Shown: positions 8,064 through 17,405, numbered from the stretch's first letter. The stretch: 64,000 nucleotides of DNA from Bacteroidales bacterium (GCA_035353855.1 DAOQAK010000003.1:1-64000); one strand, 5' to 3'. The notes: generated from the letters alone by a model not told the origin. Translations and numbers: made by a program.

Positions 8064-8726
8064 TTATTTCTTTTCGGTTTTGTACTCCCTGTTTAATCCA
8101 TCAAGTATTTCTTTAGTAATATTAAGGCTGTCATTAGCATAAAGAATACCTCCACCTCTTGCGAAGCCTAATATATAATCGAATTGATATTTTTTATTAT
8201 AGCGGTTTAAAAAATTTATTATGCTATCCTGAAGCATATTATTTATTTTTAATTCTTCTGCTGCAAGTTGTGATGTCATTTCATCATTAAGCGTGTATAA
8301 ATCCTCTTGTTGTTGTGAAAGTATTTTTTCAGTTTTTGTTGCTTCATCGATTGAAAGCAAATTGGCTTTCATTTTGTTCTGATATGCCAAGACACTGCTT
8401 TTAAAAGCGGTTTGTTTTGCCAGTAAACTTTTTTCAGCAATATCCTGTTTTACCTTAAGACTATCTTTCATGTTTTTTACAAGAAGATAGTTTTCCATAA
8501 TGGTATCAGAATTAACGTAGCCTACAGAAACCGTTTTATTTTTAATATCCATTACCCTGGTGCTTATATCATCTTTCTTACCAAAAAAGAACAATATAAA
8601 AAGAACGATTACCCCCAATAATGATATAATACTGAAATAAAAAGTAAGTTTGCTGCAACAGTTTGTTTTGCAATTATCATTGGATTTAGCCAATGTATTT
8701 TCTGTGTTAAGAACATTTTCTTCCAT
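8064..8726 (-). CDS. OmpH/Skp-family protein with N-terminal membrane anchor
   Basis: 220 residues. A 25-residue cytoplasmic part containing a Cys pair (KTNCCSK) leads into one membrane segment at about 30-49, then a periplasmic region. Residues from about 68 (VGYVNSDTIMENY) match the start of the OmpH/Skp fold, followed by a long coiled coil (about 85-160) and the closing strand YILGFARGGGILYAND. Skp proteins hold unfolded outer-membrane proteins in the periplasm; the usual form has a cleaved signal peptide, whereas this one seems to stay anchored. The MORN lipoprotein follows directly. A TACTTTTG box lies 14 bp upstream of the ATG. Confidence 0.75.
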   Translation of the reverse strand: MEENVLNTENTLAKSNDNCKTNCCSKLTFYFSIISLLGVIVLFILFFFGKKDDISTRVMDIKNKTVSVGYVNSDTIMENYLLVKNMKDSLKVKQDIAEKSLLAKQTAFKSSVLAYQNKMKANLLSIDEATKTEKILSQQQEDLYTLNDEMTSQLAAEELKINNMLQDSIINFLNRYNKKYQFDYILGFARGGGILYANDSLNITKEILDGLNREYKTEKK

Positions 8727-8739
8727 AATTATTTTTTTG

Positions 8740-8747
8740 CAAAAGTA
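8740..8747 (-). promoter_or_regulatory. TAnnTTTG -7 box for the OmpH-like gene
   Basis: Read on the minus strand this is TACTTTTG, ending 14 bp before the ATG at 8726. The mRNA leader would be only about 7 nt. No -33 TTG at the right distance. Confidence 0.4.
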
Positions 8748-8901
8748 ATTAAATCATTTTTGTAATGATAAACTGAATTCATAATATTTATAAAATAATT
8801 GGAAATAATTGTATAGGGGTATATAGAAATAAAGGAATAGTATAAAGATTATACCTTAATATCCATTAACATTAATACTTAAAATTCTTAAAAAGAAAGG
8901 T

Positions 8902-11193
8902 TTAATTTCCTATTTCCGACATGAATTTCAGGCGAACCAGCCTGATTTCTTCTTTAGTATAAATATCTTCACCCAAATCCTGAAGTGCATCATCAATGGA
9001 ATCAGATTCGGCAGTTTTAAAATATTCAAAAATTTCTTCCTGTGGATCTTTATCCAACACTTCATTAATATAATAGCTAATATCCAATTTTGTACCTGAT
9101 GCAACAATACTTTCAATCTCTGTAAGAAGTTCATCAAGAGTTAAGCCTTTTGCAAAAGCAATATCATCGAGGGCAATTTTTCTATCAATACTTTGAATAA
9201 TGTATACTTTAAGGCCTGACTTATTTACAACTGATTTCACGACCATATCAATAGGTCGTTCTATTTCATTTTCCTGTACGTATTTCGCTATGAGTTCAAC
9301 AAATGCTTTTCCAAATTTTTGTGCTTTACTAGCACCTACACCTGTAATGTTTTTCAATTCATCAACAGTAATAGGATATTGGATTGCCATATCTTCAAGT
9401 GAAGGATCCTGGAATATTACAAATGGCGGCAAGTTTTGCTTTTTGGCCATTTCTTTTCTAAGATCTTTTAGCAATGCAAATAAAACTTTATCCGTAGCGC
9501 TAGTTTTAGCACCACCCGAAGTAAAGAATTCATCGTCAGAGGTATTTTCATAATCATGATCCAAGGTCATCATCACGGAATGTGGATTCTCAAGAAAATC
9601 CAATCCTTCCTGGCTAACCTTTAATAATCCATAATTATCAATATCTTTCAACAGAAGTCGTTCAATAAGTGTCTGACGAATTACCGAATTCCAGAAGCGT
9701 TCATCTTTTTCAGAACCTCGCCCGAATACTTCAAGTTTATCATGTTTACATGATTTGATGGTTGCGGAGTTTTTTCCTATCAACACATTAATTATATGCT
9801 TTGCTTTAAATAATTGTTTTACGGCAAGAACCGTATCAAGCAAAGTAACCACGTAATCCTGGGCTTCAAACTTTGATTTGGGATGCAGGCAATTATCGCA
9901 ATTCTGGCAATTATCCTGAGGGAAAACTTCTCCAAAGTAATGCAATAATTGTTTTCTGCGGCAAACGGCTGATTCGGCATAAGAAATTACTTCAAGAAGT
10001 AAATGACCTCCTATTTCCTGTTCAGCAACAGGTTTGCCTTTCATGAATTTTTCCAGTTTCTGAATATCATCATAACTATAAAAAGCAACGCAATTCCCCT
10101 CACCATCATCACGTCCTGCCCTACCGGTTTCCTGGTAATATCCTTCCAAACTTTTGGGAATATCATAGTGAATAACAAAACGCACATCAGGTTTGTCAAT
10201 ACCCATACCAAAAGCAATGGTAGCAACAATGACATCAACCTCTTCCATCAGGAATTTATCCTGATTAGCAACACGGACTTGTGAATCAAGCCCTGCATGA
10301 TATGGCAATGCCTTAATTCCATTGACTTGTAGCGTTTCAGCAAGTTCTTCAACTTTTTTTCTGCTGAGACAATAAATAATACCTGATTTTCCGTATTGTG
10401 ATTTAATATATTTTATTACTTCTTTATTTGCATCTTCAGTTTTGGGTCTGACTTCATAATAAAGATTAGGCCTGTTGAATGATGATTTGAAAATTTTTGC
10501 ATTAAGCATATTCAGGTTTTTCTGAATATCAAGTTGTACCTTAGGTGTAGCAGTAGCTGTAAGAGCAATGATAGGAACTTTATGTTCGATAGCTTCGATA
10601 ATAGGACGCAGCCTACGGTATTCGGGCCTGAAATCGTGTCCCCATTCTGAAATACAATGTGCTTCGTCAATAGCAAAAAATGATATATCAATTTCTTTAG
10701 AAAGGAATTTTATATTTTCATCTTTTGTAAGCGATTCGGGAGCAACATAGAGTAATTTTGTTTTCCCATCCTGCAAATCTTTTTTAACCTGAGCTATTTC
10801 ATTTTTAGAAAGAGATGAATTCAGAAAATGTGCAACACCGGGTTCTGTAGCATAATTACGTATTGCATCAACCTGGTTCTTCATCAAAGAAATAAGAGGA
10901 GAAACTATAATTGCTGTACCTTTACTTATCAATGCCGGCAACTGGTAACACATTGATTTACCGCCTCCGGTAGGCATTATAACAAATGTATCATTACCGG
11001 CAAGCACATTTTTAATTATTGCTTCCTGGTCACTTTTAAACGATTCAAACCCAAAGATTTTTTTTAGCATATCTTTCAATGTGCTGTCAATCTTCTTGTC
11101 AATTTTGAACTCTGCATTCGGTTTCTCTGTCATGGCAGCTTTCTCAACTTTTTTCGTTTCCGCTTTTTTTATTTCTGCTTTTGACTTCATCAA
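8902..11193 (-). CDS. recQ: ATP-dependent DNA helicase RecQ
   Basis: 763 residues, slightly longer than typical RecQ because of a 35-residue Lys/Glu-rich N-terminal extension. Motif I is MPTGGGKS (73-80), motif II DEAH (176-179), motif III ALTATATP, motif VI GRAGRDD. The RecQ-specific zinc region follows with CRRKQLLHYF and the spaced cysteines CQNCDNC, then the winged-helix RQC domain and an HRDC domain (around 570-650). It unwinds recombination intermediates and stalled forks with 3'-to-5' polarity. The C-terminal 110 residues are acidic. It stands alone on the minus strand, facing away from the GT2 operon across a 344-bp gap. Confidence 0.96.
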   Translation of the reverse strand: MMKSKAEIKKAETKKVEKAAMTEKPNAEFKIDKKIDSTLKDMLKKIFGFESFKSDQEAIIKNVLAGNDTFVIMPTGGGKSMCYQLPALISKGTAIIVSPLISLMKNQVDAIRNYATEPGVAHFLNSSLSKNEIAQVKKDLQDGKTKLLYVAPESLTKDENIKFLSKEIDISFFAIDEAHCISEWGHDFRPEYRRLRPIIEAIEHKVPIIALTATATPKVQLDIQKNLNMLNAKIFKSSFNRPNLYYEVRPKTEDANKEVIKYIKSQYGKSGIIYCLSRKKVEELAETLQVNGIKALPYHAGLDSQVRVANQDKFLMEEVDVIVATIAFGMGIDKPDVRFVIHYDIPKSLEGYYQETGRAGRDDGEGNCVAFYSYDDIQKLEKFMKGKPVAEQEIGGHLLLEVISYAESAVCRRKQLLHYFGEVFPQDNCQNCDNCLHPKSKFEAQDYVVTLLDTVLAVKQLFKAKHIINVLIGKNSATIKSCKHDKLEVFGRGSEKDERFWNSVIRQTLIERLLLKDIDNYGLLKVSQEGLDFLENPHSVMMTLDHDYENTSDDEFFTSGGAKTSATDKVLFALLKDLRKEMAKKQNLPPFVIFQDPSLEDMAIQYPITVDELKNITGVGASKAQKFGKAFVELIAKYVQENEIERPIDMVVKSVVNKSGLKVYIIQSIDRKIALDDIAFAKGLTLDELLTEIESIVASGTKLDISYYINEVLDKDPQEEIFEYFKTAESDSIDDALQDLGEDIYTKEEIRLVRLKFMSEIGN

Positions 11194-11537
11194 GCCATTT
11201 GATTAATTAATAAATATAAATATATAAACAATTTTCCTGTTTTTTACGAAAATAAAAATTTTTTTTACAATAGTATTATAATTCGTCAAAAATATAAAAA
11301 AATAAATAGGTCAGATTTTATTAAAAAAATAATTTTTTTTAGACGATTTCTATTTTTATTTCGTTATTAACTACTAAATTTATGGTAAAAAATAATTCAT
11401 TCTTTTTTGGCTTAAAAAAATATTTTTCCAAAAAAACTATTTGATAATAATACAAACAATTATTCATCCGATCATCAGAAACTTTAAATAGTAAATATAA
11501 AAATAATAATTTTACAACATAATATTATTTTCAAATC
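11194..11537. other. Divergent intergenic region, very AT-rich
   Basis: No gene or RNA is recognised between recQ and the GT2 operon. On the minus strand TATTTTTG at 11294-11287 fits TAnnTTTG and could drive recQ with an 85-nt leader. No comparable box is seen for the plus-strand operon. The region has several long A and T runs. Confidence 0.3.
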
Positions 11538-12275
11538 ATGGCATTAAAAATTGCAATAATTATCCCGGCTTTTAATGAGCAGGAAACCATAGCTAAAGTG
11601 GTTTCAGAAATTATTGCATTAAATAATTCAGGAAATTATCAGTTTGATGCTATAGTTATAAATGATTGTTCAACCGACAACACTCCGATGATTGCCGAAA
11701 AATTAAATTGTGTTTTGCTTGACCTTCCTGTAAACCTCGGTATTGGCGGAGCTGTACAAACCGGTTTTAAATATGCTTTAGAAAATAATTACGATTATGC
11801 AATTCAGGTTGATGGTGACGGGCAACACCCTACTTCGGCAATTCCAAAGCTTCTTGATAAAATAATCAACTCCAATTCAGATATTGTCATAGGTTCACGA
11901 TTTATTGAAAACACAGGGTTTCAATCATTCTATATGAGAAGAGTTGGAATAAAATTTTTCAGATTTCTTTTAAAATCACTTTGCGGAATAAAAATTAGTG
12001 ACCCTACATCTGGTTTCAGAATTATTAATCGTAAAACTTTAAATATAGTAAATGAATATTATCCTGATGAATATCCCGAGCCTGAAGCATTGGTGATTTA
12101 TAAATATTATAACTTAAAAATTTCTGAAACACCTGTTCAGATGGAAGAAAGAAAAGGCGGCATATCATCTATCAAAGGCTTGCTGAAGTTATATTATATG
12201 TTTAAGGTTAGTCTTGCTATTTTTTTTACTTTTATAAAATTAAAATTTAATTTATGGAAGATATCATACCTTTAA
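11538..12275 (+). CDS. Family 2 glycosyltransferase (polyprenyl-phosphate sugar synthase type)
   Basis: 245 residues, a single GT-A domain. Key motifs are the N-terminal IIIPAFNE (8-14), the nucleotide-sugar site DGDGQHP (92-98) and GSRF, followed by SGFRIIN. This layout is that of dolichol-phosphate mannose synthase-like enzymes, which load a sugar on a polyprenyl phosphate at the cytoplasmic face of the membrane. A hydrophobic stretch at 215-235 may associate with the membrane. It overlaps the DUF2304 gene by 22 bp. GT2 plus DUF2304 is a recurring pair, suggesting the partner anchors or flips the lipid-linked sugar; that is inference. Confidence 0.88.
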   Translation: MALKIAIIIPAFNEQETIAKVVSEIIALNNSGNYQFDAIVINDCSTDNTPMIAEKLNCVLLDLPVNLGIGGAVQTGFKYALENNYDYAIQVDGDGQHPTSAIPKLLDKIINSNSDIVIGSRFIENTGFQSFYMRRVGIKFFRFLLKSLCGIKISDPTSGFRIINRKTLNIVNEYYPDEYPEPEALVIYKYYNLKISETPVQMEERKGGISSIKGLLKLYYMFKVSLAIFFTFIKLKFNLWKISYL

Positions 12276-12631
12276 AAATTCAAATAACCTGTATTGCAGT
12301 CAGCGTTTCATTTCTATTTTATATTGGCTATCTTATTATCAAAGGAAAGTTACGAGAAGAATATGCCATTTTCTGGGTAGTAAGTACCATTATGCTTATT
12401 GCATTTTCTTTCTGGCGAAATGGACTTGCTGTTGTTGCTGAATTTTTCGGCGTATTCTCTCCACCAAACGTTGTTTTCATGGGAGCTATTTTTGGAATAT
12501 TCATTTACCTATTGCATTTATCTGTTGTGGTATCGAAACTGCAGGAAACGAATAAAAAACTTTCACAGGAAATTGCGTTATTGAAAAATAAGATCAACAA
12601 AAAAAATAGTGAACCCATTTCTGAAAAATGA
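12254..12631 (+). CDS. DUF2304 membrane protein
   Basis: 125 residues with three membrane helices (about 8-28, 40-58, 70-92) and a short C-terminal coiled coil (95-115). The pattern EEYAIFWV in the first loop and a conserved LHLSVVVSKLQ after the third helix fit DUF2304. Function unknown; members usually lie next to polyprenyl-phosphate glycosyltransferases, as here. It overlaps both neighbours (22 bp upstream; ATGA, 4 bp, downstream), so it is translationally coupled in a three-gene operon. Confidence 0.82.
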   Translation: MEDIIPLKIQITCIAVSVSFLFYIGYLIIKGKLREEYAIFWVVSTIMLIAFSFWRNGLAVVAEFFGVFSPPNVVFMGAIFGIFIYLLHLSVVVSKLQETNKKLSQEIALLKNKINKKNSEPISEK

Positions 12632-14058
12632 GTATTGACCCGAATAGATTTTATCTTTTATATCCTCCTATAACCAAACAGGAAAGATATTCATCGGAAA
12701 TTGGTAATGCAGGAGGCGACCAAATACCCCTTGGCATTTACTATTTAGCATCTTACCTTAGGCTGAATCATATTGAAATCAAAGTAAGAGATGCCGAAGC
12801 AAATAAACTTTCATCACAGGAAATTATTTCTGAAATTAATTCCTTTTCACCAAAGTTTGTTGGAATAAGTTCTACTACTGTTGCCTTTCACAGAGCTGTT
12901 GAAATTGCCAAAGAAATCAAAAAACATTTTAATGATGTAATAATAATCCTGGGAGGTCCACATGTTACGGCTAATCCGAATCATGCAATGTCATTTGCAG
13001 AATTTGATTTCGGGGTTTTGCATGAAGGAGAATACACATTGATTGAACTTATTAAAACAATTAATGAAAACGGAGATTTAAAAAATGTAAAAGGTATCAC
13101 ATACCGTGAACAAACAAATATTTCAATCAACCCTTTAAGAGCATATATTGAAAACCTTGACCAACTCCCGTTTCCGGCATTTGACCTGATTGATAATATA
13201 AATTTATACACTCCGCCACCTTCCAATTATAAAACACTGCCGGTAGTAAATATGATAACCAGTCGTGGTTGTCCGAGCCAATGCACTTTTTGTGATAATA
13301 ATATTTTCGGCAGAAAATACCGCCAACGTTCGGCAGAAAATATTGTTGAAGAAATAAAATTATTACGAAAGAATTATAATATTCGTGAAATTGCTTTTGT
13401 TGACGATACGTTCCTTATTGATAAAAAACGTATTTACAAATTATTTGAATTGCTTGACAAAGAAAATATTTCATTTTACTGGACCTGCATGAGCCGCATT
13501 AATAACACCGATTATGAATTCCTGAATTTTATTAAATCAAAAGGATGCTGGCATATTTCATTTGGAATAGAATCAGGAGATGAAAATATTCTGAAACTGA
13601 TTAAAAAAAATATTTCGCTTGACAAAGCTAAAGAAGTGATAAACTGGTGCAAAAAACTTAAAATAAAAACGAAAGGATTTTTTATTATTGGTCATCCAAC
13701 AGAAACGATTGAAACGATTGACAAAACCATAAAGCTTGCCTGCCGTTTGAATTTGGATGACATTGTAGTTACAATAAACACACCCATTCCAGGATCACAA
13801 CAATATACCGAAGCAGAGCTTTACGGAAGCATTGATAAAACAAATTGGGCTGAGTTTAATTATTGGCGTCCTGTTTTTGTACCCAAAGGATTAACCAAAG
13901 AAATATTATTAAGTAAGCATAAAGAGATTTATCGCAAATTTTATTTACGTCCAAGAATATTATTACGTTACTTTTTTAGTTTCTTTGGGAAGGGCGGTTT
14001 TAAAAGGTTTAAAACTGTTTTCAAAGCAAGTTTTTTTATTCTGAAAAATAAAAAATAA
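12628..14058 (+). CDS. B12-binding-domain radical SAM protein
   Basis: 476 residues. The N-terminal Rossmann part (about 1-170) has the cobalamin-binding features of this class, including LGGPHVTANP (108-117) and LHEGE; the DxHxxG motif is absent, as is common in radical SAM enzymes that bind B12 base-off. The radical SAM core carries the [4Fe-4S] motif C215-x3-C219-x2-C222 (RGCPSQCTFC) and GIESG. Related enzymes methylate unactivated carbons or remodel lipids, hopanoids or cofactors; the substrate here is unknown. It is the third gene of the GT2/DUF2304 operon with an ATGA overlap, which suggests a lipid or glycan substrate. Confidence 0.88.
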   Translation: MSIDPNRFYLLYPPITKQERYSSEIGNAGGDQIPLGIYYLASYLRLNHIEIKVRDAEANKLSSQEIISEINSFSPKFVGISSTTVAFHRAVEIAKEIKKHFNDVIIILGGPHVTANPNHAMSFAEFDFGVLHEGEYTLIELIKTINENGDLKNVKGITYREQTNISINPLRAYIENLDQLPFPAFDLIDNINLYTPPPSNYKTLPVVNMITSRGCPSQCTFCDNNIFGRKYRQRSAENIVEEIKLLRKNYNIREIAFVDDTFLIDKKRIYKLFELLDKENISFYWTCMSRINNTDYEFLNFIKSKGCWHISFGIESGDENILKLIKKNISLDKAKEVINWCKKLKIKTKGFFIIGHPTETIETIDKTIKLACRLNLDDIVVTINTPIPGSQQYTEAELYGSIDKTNWAEFNYWRPVFVPKGLTKEILLSKHKEIYRKFYLRPRILLRYFFSFFGKGGFKRFKTVFKASFFILKNKK

Positions 14059-14086
14059 TCACATACAAAATTTTACCCGGGAATAA

Positions 14087-16237
14087 TTATTTCTTTTGCG
14101 ACTGTGCAAATTTTAGATTATTTTTTGCTAACTCAAAACCAGGTTCTAACTTAATTGCTTTATTACAGGCTTCAATAGCCTTGTCGTACATTTTTAAAGC
14201 ATTATACGATGAGCAGATATTATTATAGGCAGAAGCAAAATCGGGTTTTAGTTGGAGTGCTTTTTCGCATGCATTAATACATTCATTATACATTCCTGCT
14301 TCATAATAAAACAAACTTAAGTTTAAATAATTTTCAGGAGTAGGATTGGTATTTGCTGTTTCTAAAGCCACATCAAGTTTTGATTTTTTATTTTTTGCAG
14401 CATCAATATAAGCCAGGCACTTTGCATCACCGGGAATCATTTGTAATGTTTCTTCAGCAAGCCGTTTTAAATTATCCCAATCTTCAGTAAAAAAATACAA
14501 ATTCAAAAGCGAATAACGAGGCTCTGCATATGCAGGATTGATAGAAATTGCTCTCTGAAGATACATCTTTGCTTCTTCGTAACGTTTACAATTAAACAGG
14601 TAGTCTCCATAGTAATAACAAGCCTGATCGGCATATGTACCAAGCGCAATAGCATTTTTATAAAATTTATCGGCGTTATATCTATCGCCAAGCGCGGAAT
14701 ATAGTACCCCAAGATTAATATGTAAAAGCGAATAATTTGGAATTAATTTTAATGCCTTGTTAAAATATTTTTTTGCTTCACTATACTCCCCTTTCCTCAT
14801 TTTCGATAAAGCATAATTCATCAGACCACGACCATTATATGGACTTTTTTTCGTTACATCATACCATAATGATTCATATGAACTCCAAACCTTATTTCGC
14901 TGATGAACTCCATATGCATGAGGAATAATCAATGCAAACATCAACACAATAAAAATAAATTTCTTTTTTGCCGGCAATTTAACCGATGTTATATTTCTGA
15001 ATACAATGATTTGTGCTAACGCCCATATAAATGAAACCGTCAATCCAACAAAAGGGAAAAACATCCTGTGATCATTCAGCACTTCCGAAAGCGGGAATAT
15101 ACTTGAAGTGGGCAGCAGAGCTATAAAAAACCAAAAAATTCCAAAAGAGACAGGACGATAAATTTCTTTCCTTGATAAACGTATTGCAAGCCATATCATT
15201 CCTGTTATGAACATTAATCCCATAATTAAATAGCACAAACCCAATAAATAATTATTTGCAAATGTTGTTTCAAGTACCTGCCAGTCGGTATCCGCCGATA
15301 ATTCCGTAGGAAGGAAAAAGTTTTTAAAATATTGAACCATTACGAATGGTTGTGTTATCAAATAATTAAATGGAGAAATGATAGCACGAAGAACACTTTT
15401 AGGCGTAAGTAATGAATTTATAATAAAAAGGATTACTCCAAAAGCCAATGCAGGAGATACAATCAATAATGATGTGCCTGCCTTTTTTAAGTTTTCTTTC
15501 CGGAATATTCTTGTAAAATCAACCTGCATCTCGAAAAGAATAACATAAACAAAAAGCAAAGGTGCAAACATTAAAGCCGTTTCCTTTACAAGAGAACCAA
15601 AAATATATGGAAGCAGAAAAAACTGGTATTTTCTTTTTTGAGGAAAATAAATATAAATAACAAATGAAAGAAGAATCATTAACGTTGAGAAGGAATCGGA
15701 GCGTGCTATAATATAATTAATGGTTTCAGCATTTGCTGTATGAAACCCGTATAACGCTACAGCAAATAATGCAATAAATTTATTCCATTCGTTTGATAAT
15801 GATTTATCAAATATTTTTTTAAAGAACAAGAACATCAATACCAGTTGAAAAATAAAACTAATGAATATGGATAAATGAAAATAAAATGGTTTTAACCCGC
15901 TTTCATTCGGATGCAAAGGATTTGCTCCAACTTTAAAAAAATCTTTTGTAGCCATCCAGTAATCTATGGCGTTTAGAGTAGTTATGCCGGGCCTATAACC
16001 CTGGTTCGACGGTAAGGAACTGGTAGTTGTTCCATCAACATAAAATCTCGGGATATTTGATAAACTTCTTATCCATACATTATTTTCTATAGTATGAACA
16101 TCATCAAAATGAAATGGATTATTAAAGTGATTCGAATAAGTAATAACAAGCCCTGTGAACAAAACGAATGTCAGCAACCAGAAAAAAAAATTATTTTTTT
16201 CATTCCTGACTTTTATATTTTTTAACGACTTATTCAA
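14087..16237 (-). CDS. TMTC-like membrane protein: multi-spanning GT-C-type N-terminus plus TPR repeats
   Basis: 716 residues. After a first membrane helix (about 18-36) the periplasmic loop has FDDVHTIENN, placed like the acidic catalytic motif of GT-C glycosyltransferases. About ten further helices run to residue 435. From about 465 to the end are six or so TPR units (for example YSLLHINLGVLYSALG, YNNICSSYNALKMYDKA). The layout matches TMTC-like proteins and PMT-related enzymes, which transfer mannose from a polyprenyl-phosphate donor to proteins. A GT2 that could make such a donor is encoded just downstream on the other strand. No sugar or acceptor can be assigned. Its TPR end is paralogous to the small divergent gene at 16336. 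Confidence 0.75.
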   Translation of the reverse strand: MNKSLKNIKVRNEKNNFFFWLLTFVLFTGLVITYSNHFNNPFHFDDVHTIENNVWIRSLSNIPRFYVDGTTTSSLPSNQGYRPGITTLNAIDYWMATKDFFKVGANPLHPNESGLKPFYFHLSIFISFIFQLVLMFLFFKKIFDKSLSNEWNKFIALFAVALYGFHTANAETINYIIARSDSFSTLMILLSFVIYIYFPQKRKYQFFLLPYIFGSLVKETALMFAPLLFVYVILFEMQVDFTRIFRKENLKKAGTSLLIVSPALAFGVILFIINSLLTPKSVLRAIISPFNYLITQPFVMVQYFKNFFLPTELSADTDWQVLETTFANNYLLGLCYLIMGLMFITGMIWLAIRLSRKEIYRPVSFGIFWFFIALLPTSSIFPLSEVLNDHRMFFPFVGLTVSFIWALAQIIVFRNITSVKLPAKKKFIFIVLMFALIIPHAYGVHQRNKVWSSYESLWYDVTKKSPYNGRGLMNYALSKMRKGEYSEAKKYFNKALKLIPNYSLLHINLGVLYSALGDRYNADKFYKNAIALGTYADQACYYYGDYLFNCKRYEEAKMYLQRAISINPAYAEPRYSLLNLYFFTEDWDNLKRLAEETLQMIPGDAKCLAYIDAAKNKKSKLDVALETANTNPTPENYLNLSLFYYEAGMYNECINACEKALQLKPDFASAYNNICSSYNALKMYDKAIEACNKAIKLEPGFELAKNNLKFAQSQKK

Positions 16238-16335
16238 ATGCTTATATTTATTTTAATTTTTTATAGAATGAAATAATAGTGATATTATTAAATTTGTCAG
16301 CAAATTTATCATTTTTTTTAAAATCATTTTTTCTT

Positions 16336-16836
16336 ATGAAACCCCAAAAAAAAGAGGAAATAAAAAAACCCGAAAATAAAATCGTTATTTATATAATCAC
16401 ATTATTTATCGTGATACCGGTAATATTTTTAATATATAAAAATCACGCTATCCCAAATAAAGGAATTAATGAAAAACTTTCTGAAGGAGTTGATACCACT
16501 ACGTTAAATCCCGAAGAGCAATCCGCCGCTTTAAAGGAAGCTATCAATTTAGCTTTAAGCAAACCTAATGAAACGAATTTTATAAACCTCAGCCTTGCCT
16601 ATTATAACAGGGCAATGTATGATGAATGTATTAAAGCATCGCGCGAAGCACTAAAATATAATTCTAAAAGTTATTATGCTTATAATAATTTATGTTCAGC
16701 ATATAATCAACTTGGCATGTGGGACGAAGCCATAGCAGCCGGTAAAAAAGCTTTGGAAATATTACCCGGCGACCAACTGGCTACAAACAATCTGAATATT
16801 TCTCTGAAGGGAAAAGAAAATCAAAATAAAAAATAA
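16336..16836 (+). CDS. Membrane-anchored TPR protein, paralogue of the TMTC-like TPR domain
   Basis: 166 residues from the ATG at 16336; a GTG at 16279 would add 19 residues but gives a less likely start. One membrane helix (about 17-36) anchors a periplasmic part with two TPR units, and the segment FINLSLAYYNRAMYDECIKA closely follows YLNLSLFYYEAGMYNECINA of the divergent neighbour. The similarity runs to the C-terminus (ATNNLN versus AKNNLK). It probably arose by duplication of the neighbour's 3' end and may act with it as a scaffold. The AhpD-like gene follows 23 bp downstream on the same strand. Confidence 0.7.
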   Translation: MKPQKKEEIKKPENKIVIYIITLFIVIPVIFLIYKNHAIPNKGINEKLSEGVDTTTLNPEEQSAALKEAINLALSKPNETNFINLSLAYYNRAMYDECIKASREALKYNSKSYYAYNNLCSAYNQLGMWDEAIAAGKKALEILPGDQLATNNLNISLKGKENQNKK

Positions 16837-16859
16837 CCATCATATTAATATTAAAACCA

Positions 16860-17210
16860 ATGGGCAAACTTTCTGACGATTTTAATTCATACCGTTCAAA
16901 AATGAACGAAAAAATACTAGCTGCTGATAATCTTGTTATAAAGCGTTTCTTTAATCTCGATACCAACACTTATGCTGATGGCGCACTACCTGTTAAAACA
17001 AAGGAAATGCTTGGTCTTGTTGCATCAGTAGTATTACGTTGCGATGACTGTATAAAATATCATATAGAAAAATGTTACAAGCTCGGGATCACTAAAGAAG
17101 AACTTTTTGAAATATTTTCTGTAGCCAGTATTGTAGGAGGTTCTATTGTAATACCTCATTTGAGAAGAGCAATAGAATTTTGGGAAGATTTAACACTTGA
17201 AAATTGTTAA
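16860..17210 (+). CDS. AhpD-like carboxymuconolactone decarboxylase-family protein
   Basis: 116 residues, the usual size for a single-domain member. The core KEMLGLVASVVLRCDDCIKYH contains the redox pair Cys61-x2-Cys64 and the downstream His68 that identify AhpD-type peroxidase or disulfide reductase relatives rather than true decarboxylases. The following helices (GITKEELFEIFSVA) complete the fold. Cytoplasmic, no signal. Likely a thiol-dependent antioxidant or reductase; the electron donor is unknown. It follows the TPR gene by 23 bp. A structured repeat begins 10 bp after its stop. Confidence 0.85.
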   Translation: MGKLSDDFNSYRSKMNEKILAADNLVIKRFFNLDTNTYADGALPVKTKEMLGLVASVVLRCDDCIKYHIEKCYKLGITKEELFEIFSVASIVGGSIVIPHLRRAIEFWEDLTLENC

Positions 17211-17219
17211 ATCCCAATT

Positions 17220-17336
17220 TTATACCGATACAGAACATGTCAAAAGGTGGCGATTGCAAAAAATATTATTTGTTCCTATACGGCATAACTCGGTCTAATC
17301 ATCTTTGCTTTCGCAAATCTGTTAAGAACGAGTATA
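17220..17336. repeat. Structured interspersed repeat, copy A (two hairpins)
   Basis: First hairpin: TTATACCG (17220-17227) pairs imperfectly with CGGCATAA (17281-17288), arms extended by CAGAACA and TGTTC. Second: CTCGGTCT (17289-17296) pairs with AGAACGAG (17325-17332) and encloses TTTGC-TTTC-GCAAA (17304-17317). The same order of elements, with many shared bases, is found at 44075-44176. It lies after the AhpD-like gene and before the promoter of the DUF5686 gene. It is not coding: the one frame across it is a chance opening. Confidence 0.7.
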
Positions 17337-17379
17337 ACTTTCCTTTTGAATTTTTGAAAAACATTAAATGTAATTATCG

Positions 17380-17387
17380 TATATTTG
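17380..17387 (+). promoter_or_regulatory. TAnnTTTG -7 box for DUF5686 gene
   Basis: TATATTTG ends 18 bp before the ATG at 17406. A TTTG at 17353-17356 could be the -33 box, but the 23-bp spacing is longer than the usual 19-21. Confidence 0.45.
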
Positions 17388-17405
17388 TTTTTCTTTTAAT
17401 AGCCT

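Noticed and set aside
9200..9553. 117-codon frame opposite recQ
   Set aside because: Lies wholly inside recQ on the other strand, with no start signal or recognisable domain.
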